A DNA stretch of 16,231 nt from Nitrospira sp. UBA5699 (GTDB lineage Bacteria; Nitrospirota; Nitrospiria; Nitrospirales; Nitrospiraceae): the NCBI GenBank assembly GCA_002420105.1, contig DIHJ01000122.1, positions 1 through 16,231 on the forward strand. Direction: 5' to 3'. The notes under the pieces were generated by a model. That model made no database searches. It was not told where the DNA came from and was given only the letters and a program-made list of their open reading frames with translations. Positions within the stretch are counted from its first letter, which is position 1. Every line of letters starts with the position of its first letter. Below, piece after piece: positions 12,966 through 16,231 of this stretch. A program made the translations under genes and the position numbers.

Positions 12966-14363
12966 ATGTGGCATCTCCTCTATAATGCGGTACTCCTGAT
13001 CGCCTCTCCGGTCATCCTCGTCCTCTTGCTTGCCAAACAACGGTGTCGTCGCGGATTGCCGCAGCGACTTGGCTGGGAAAAAGGTCTGTCTGGTCTATTC
13101 GGTCTTTCTCGTCGACCGGATAGACAAGACGAGCAAGATGGACCAGACAGACAAGATAGACCAGTCATCTGGGTCCACGCCGTCTCGCTGGGTGAAGCGG
13201 TGGCGGTGACGCCGCTGGTCAAGGAGCTGCAGCGGCGTCATCCGGACCACCGGTTCGTCGTCTCGACCGTCACGGAAACCGGGCGTGAAGCCGTCGAACA
13301 ACGGCTGGCCGGCGTGGCCGAGCATTTGTACGCGCCGCTGGACTTTCCGTGGGTCGTGTCCCGGCTCATCGCCCGGTTGCGGCCGGTCCTGTATCTCTTC
13401 GTCGAGACCGAGTTGTGGCCCAACCTGTTGCGCGCGCTGCACCGCCGTGGAATTCCGGCCGTCATGGTGAACGGGCGGCTGTCCACGCGATCCTTCGCCA
13501 GGCAGCGGCGGCAGCCGGTGCGGTCGTTCTACGGGGGGATGATACGGCGCCTCAGCTTCTGTCTCATGCAGTCGGACCGCGATGTCGAACGGATCATCGC
13601 CCTGGGCGCGGATCCCCGGCTGGTGCGGAAAACGGGCAACATCAAGTTCGATCAGCCGGCGCCTCCCTCCACGCCGTCGGGATCCGTCAGAGAAAGTCTC
13701 GGGCTGCGCGCCGGCGAACGGCTGCTCGTCGCCGGGAGTACGCATGCCGGCGAGGAAGAAGCCCTTATCGACTGCTATCGCAGTCTGCTCGTCCATGTGC
13801 CCTCCGCGGTCCTGCTGCTGGCACCGCGGCACATCGAGCGGGCCGGGCAGGTCGAGGCCATGATTCGCGCGCGCGGCCTGGCTGCGCAGCGCCGTAGCAC
13901 GATGACCGCCTCGCTCCCGACGGCGTCGGCCGGGCCCCGTGTGATCGTGCTGGATACGCGCGGCGAGCTGGCGTCGGTTTACGGCGAGGCCGAACTGGCC
14001 TATGTCGGCGGCACGCTGGTTCCGATCGGCGGGCACAACCTGCTTGAGCCCGCCGTCTGGGCGAAACCGGTCCTGTTCGGTCCCTACACGGATCATTGCG
14101 CCGAGATCGCCTCGCTGCTCTCCGAGTCCGGCGGCGGCCGTCGTGTGGCGGATGCGGAGGACCTGACCCGGCAGGTGGCGCGTCTGTTTGAACGGCCGGA
14201 GGAGCGCGAGGCGATGGGAAGATCGGCCCGTCGGGTCGTTGAACAGAATCAAGGGGCATTGCAGGCCACGGTCGAAGTCGTTGAAACGTTGCTGAGGCCC
14301 CGTCGAACCGGCAGCGGGACCCTGCTGGAGGAAAACCCGGTACCTCTCATGGCGGGACGTTAG
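12966..14363 (+). CDS. waaA: 3-deoxy-D-manno-octulosonic acid (Kdo) transferase WaaA/KdtA
   Basis: WaaA transfers Kdo from CMP-Kdo to lipid IVA at the inner face of the inner membrane. It is a GT30 enzyme of two Rossmann-like domains. The 465-residue product starts with a membrane anchor (about 4-23), a basic RCRRGLPQRLGWEKG segment, then WVHAVSLGEAVAVTPLV with the conserved catalytic Glu (E77), VETELWPNLLRALHRR (146-161), GNIKFDQ, GSTHAGEEEALI, and the sugar-nucleotide binding GGTLVPIGGHNLLEP stretch. It is about 40 residues longer than E. coli WaaA. About 17 of these come from a repetitive in-frame insert covering residues 40-66, which contains DRQDEQDGPDRQDR and coincides with a DNA palindrome. 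GGTGA lies 6 nt before the ATG. Whether it adds one, two or more Kdo units cannot be told. lpxK follows after 2 nt. Confidence 0.95.
   Translation: MWHLLYNAVLLIASPVILVLLLAKQRCRRGLPQRLGWEKGLSGLFGLSRRPDRQDEQDGPDRQDRPVIWVHAVSLGEAVAVTPLVKELQRRHPDHRFVVSTVTETGREAVEQRLAGVAEHLYAPLDFPWVVSRLIARLRPVLYLFVETELWPNLLRALHRRGIPAVMVNGRLSTRSFARQRRQPVRSFYGGMIRRLSFCLMQSDRDVERIIALGADPRLVRKTGNIKFDQPAPPSTPSGSVRESLGLRAGERLLVAGSTHAGEEEALIDCYRSLLVHVPSAVLLLAPRHIERAGQVEAMIRARGLAAQRRSTMTASLPTASAGPRVIVLDTRGELASVYGEAELAYVGGTLVPIGGHNLLEPAVWAKPVLFGPYTDHCAEIASLLSESGGGRRVADAEDLTRQVARLFERPEEREAMGRSARRVVEQNQGALQATVEVVETLLRPRRTGSGTLLEENPVPLMAGR
13083..13164. repeat. In-frame palindromic and tandem-repeat insert inside waaA
   Basis: GTCTGTCTGGTC at 13084-13095 is the exact reverse complement of GACCAGACAGAC at 13141-13152. 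On the right side an 18-bp unit beginning GATAGACAAGACGAG repeats about 2.5 times (13119-13136, 13137-13154, 13155-13164) with divergence. The segment is less GC-rich than its surroundings, adds no stop codon and lies where WaaA of E. coli has a short variable loop. It resembles protein-coding palindromic elements such as those of Rickettsia, by analogy only. Confidence 0.7.
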
Positions 14364-14365
14364 GG

Positions 14366-15451
14366 ATGCCGTTCATTCCCGGTTCACAGGCGCGATGGTG
14401 GCTGCTCTGGGCGGCGATTCCCTACGGGATGGTCGCAGGATTCCGCGCGCGGTTGTACCGTTGGGGCTGGCTGTCACAGCGGAAACTCCCCGTACCCGTC
14501 ATCAGCATCGGCAACCTGACGCTGGGCGGAACGGGGAAGACCCCGATGGTGATCAAGCTGGCCGAGTGGCTCCTTGCCGACGGAAAGCGGGTTGCGATCC
14601 TGAGTCGCGGGTACCGCCGGACCAGCCGGGACCCCAGACTCCTGGTGTCCGATGGGGAACGGCTGTTGGCGGGGCCCGGCGACGCGGGCGATGAGCCCTA
14701 CCTGATCGCCAGGCGCTGTCCGAAGGCGGTCGTGGCGGTCGGCGCCGACCGGTATGAACTCGGCCGATGGGTCGTGAGTCGATGGTCCCCGGACTGTATC
14801 CTGCTCGATGACGGGTTTCAGCATCTGGGCCTGCACCGGGATGTTGACGTGCTGCTGGTCGATGCGACGGATGCCGGCGGCTTGGACGCCGTGGTGCCGG
14901 CCGGCCGATTACGGGAGCCGCTCTCCGCCGCGGCGCGCGCGACGGTGATCGTCGTGACGCGCGCCGACGCAGCGGAGCCGGTCGCCCGGGTGGTTCAACG
15001 GCTGCGCGATGCCGTCGGCCCGCTGCCCGATCCCGTCCAGGCGGTCTTTCGCCCCGAGGGGCTGGTTTCGCTGATCTCGGGCGAGTCGCAATCTGCTTCA
15101 TGGTGTCGGGGGAAAACCGCGCTGCTCTGCAGCGGGATCGGCCATGCCGCATCGTTCCGCGCCACGGCCGAGGGACTGGGGCTTCGGCCGGTCGACGAGA
15201 TCCGGTATGCCGATCACCATGGCTACAGCATGGCGGACATCGACCGGGTACGGACCAGGGCCTGCGACCTCAAGGCGGAACTGGTCGTGACGACGGAAAA
15301 AGACGGCGGAAAAGTGGCGCCGCTGCTGTCCCCGGCCGACGGCAGCTGGTGGGCGGTTCGCCTGGGGACGGAGATCACGTCGGGGGAAGACCGGCTGCGG
15401 CAGCTCGTCGTGCGGCAGTCAACGAGAACGCCCGTGGAGGTCTGTGCGTAA
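14366..15451 (+). CDS. lpxK: Tetraacyldisaccharide 4'-kinase LpxK
   Basis: LpxK phosphorylates the 4' position of tetraacyldisaccharide-1-phosphate to give lipid IVA. It is a membrane-associated P-loop kinase. The 361-residue product begins with an amphipathic, aromatic N-terminal helix (WWLLWAAIPYGMVAGFRARL, 11-30) that should bind the membrane. Walker A GNLTLGGTGKTP follows at 49-60, then AILSRGYRR (77-85), the GDEP box with Asp109 (the catalytic Asp of Aquifex LpxK is in this box), ILLDDGFQHLGLHRD (145-159) and YADHHGYS (281-288) with the active-site His, and TTEKDGGKV near the C-terminus. It starts 2 nt after the waaA stop. Its final 8 nt overlap the next gene start. The usual order of action is LpxK before WaaA, so gene order does not follow pathway order here. 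Length is slightly above the common 310-350. Confidence 0.95.
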   Translation: MPFIPGSQARWWLLWAAIPYGMVAGFRARLYRWGWLSQRKLPVPVISIGNLTLGGTGKTPMVIKLAEWLLADGKRVAILSRGYRRTSRDPRLLVSDGERLLAGPGDAGDEPYLIARRCPKAVVAVGADRYELGRWVVSRWSPDCILLDDGFQHLGLHRDVDVLLVDATDAGGLDAVVPAGRLREPLSAAARATVIVVTRADAAEPVARVVQRLRDAVGPLPDPVQAVFRPEGLVSLISGESQSASWCRGKTALLCSGIGHAASFRATAEGLGLRPVDEIRYADHHGYSMADIDRVRTRACDLKAELVVTTEKDGGKVAPLLSPADGSWWAVRLGTEITSGEDRLRQLVVRQSTRTPVEVCA

Positions 15452-16231
15452 CGGCACGCCGAAGAACATCCTGCTCCGCGGGCCCAACTGGCTCGGCGAT
15501 GCCGTCATGTGCGAGCCGGCCATTCGGGGAGTGAAACGGATCGCACCGGGCGCCACGATTTCCCTGCTGGTGAAACCGGCGGTGGCGGAACTGTTCAAGA
15601 ACCATCCGGGCATCGACCGGCTGCTTCCGTATGAAGACAAGGGACGGCATGCCGGGTTGTCGGGAAAATGGGCGCTGGCCCGGGAATTGCGGCGCGATCG
15701 GTTCGACCTGGCCCTGCTGTTTCAGAACGCTTTTGGAGCGGCCGTGCTGACCGTCGCCGCGGGGATTCCGCGACGATACGGCTACGCGACGGACGGCCGA
15801 AGTCTGTTCCTGACCGATCCGGTCGCCGTCCCGGACCGCCGCGCATCGGTGCATCAGATCAATTACTACTGGAATCTGCTCAGACCCCTGGGACTGACGG
15901 GGGAGCCCCCGGCGCCGGAACTCTGCGTGACCCGGGACGAAGATTCTTCCATGGCGGATCGCCTGGCGCAGATGGGCATCTCCGCCGACGATCTGACGAT
16001 CGGGGTCAATCCCGGCTCGACCTACGGCGGCGCGAAACGCTGGCTGCCCGAGCGGTTTGCCGATGTCACGGACCGGCTGTGCCGCACCCTGAGCGCCTCG
16101 CAGGCGAAGCCGGTGTCGGTCATGATTCTGGGAGCCAAAGGGGAGGAGCAACTCGGCCGCGAGATCGCGGACCGCATCTCGGCGCCATCGGCCGTGCTGT
16201 CCGGGGCGACGACGATCCGCGAACTGATGGC
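15444..16231 (+). CDS. waaF: Lipopolysaccharide heptosyltransferase, WaaF-like (GT9), cut by window edge
   Basis: GT9 heptosyltransferases add ADP-heptose to the inner core on Kdo2-lipid A or after the first heptose. The first 262 codons are present. The N-terminal motif NILLRGPNWLGDAVMCEPAI (8-27) is the heptosyltransferase II signature, followed by DLALLFQNAFGAAVL (88-102) and the ADP-heptose binding stretch GVNPGSTYGGAKRWLPERFA, which matches the NPGAxYGxAKRW box of WaaF rather than WaaC. The GTG start at 15444 lies inside the end of lpxK (8-nt overlap) with GGAGG only 3 nt upstream, so translation is probably coupled. The C-terminal third lies beyond the window. Acceptor specificity (first or second heptose) is inferred from the motifs only, and no heptose-synthesis gene is in the window. 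Confidence 0.88.
   Translation, partial: MRNGTPKNILLRGPNWLGDAVMCEPAIRGVKRIAPGATISLLVKPAVAELFKNHPGIDRLLPYEDKGRHAGLSGKWALARELRRDRFDLALLFQNAFGAAVLTVAAGIPRRYGYATDGRSLFLTDPVAVPDRRASVHQINYYWNLLRPLGLTGEPPAPELCVTRDEDSSMADRLAQMGISADDLTIGVNPGSTYGGAKRWLPERFADVTDRLCRTLSASQAKPVSVMILGAKGEEQLGREIADRISAPSAVLSGATTIRELM

Overview
The window is GC-rich, gene-dense DNA from a Gram-negative (diderm) bacterium. Nearly all of it is one outer-membrane and lipopolysaccharide biogenesis cluster. The gene set and layout (bamA, two ompH/skp-like genes, fabZ, lpxA, lpxI, a Gfo/Idh/MocA oxidoreductase, lpxB, msbA, a DUF374 acyltransferase, waaA/kdtA, lpxK, a waaF-like gene) would fit a Nitrospira-type member of Nitrospirota. 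That placement is an inference from gene order and composition, not proven here.

Layout. On the minus strand, positions 1-1313 hold the N-terminal 437 codons of the ATP-dependent protease Lon (cut by the window edge), and 1381-2286 hold galU (UTP-glucose-1-phosphate uridylyltransferase). A divergent promoter region follows at 2287-2619. The galU promoter (TTGACA-17 bp-TACTAT) places its predicted transcription start on the A of the galU ATG, so galU is probably translated from a leaderless mRNA. The opposing promoter (TTTACA-17 bp-TATAAT) starts the rightward cluster and leaves a leader of about 200 nt before bamA. From there to the right edge all genes are on the plus strand, most of them tightly spaced or overlapping.

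How the genes work together. BamA inserts beta-barrel proteins into the outer membrane, and two Skp/OmpH-like chaperones (one apparently a lipoprotein, one soluble periplasmic) feed it. FabZ sits at the branch between fatty-acid and lipid A synthesis. LpxA, LpxI, LpxB and LpxK carry out lipid A steps 1, 4, 5 and 6. WaaA adds Kdo, the DUF374 protein is the likely secondary acyltransferase, MsbA flips the product, and the WaaF-like protein starts the inner core. GalU supplies UDP-glucose for surface sugars. lpxC and lpxD are not in the window; lpxD is missing from its common place between skp and fabZ.

Points that stand out: (1) a Gfo/Idh/MocA oxidoreductase translationally coupled to lpxI and next to lpxB, a position that recalls GnnA of the UDP-GlcNAc3N pathway, with no GnnB aminotransferase here; (2) a run of nine A's that splits the DUF374 gene between two frames, so full-length product needs slippage or frameshifting, or the base count is wrong; (3) a palindromic, partly tandem-repetitive segment inserted in frame in waaA; (4) two related GGCGAG/CTCGCC inverted-repeat elements, one between fabZ and lpxA, the other overlapping the 3' end of the DUF374 gene.
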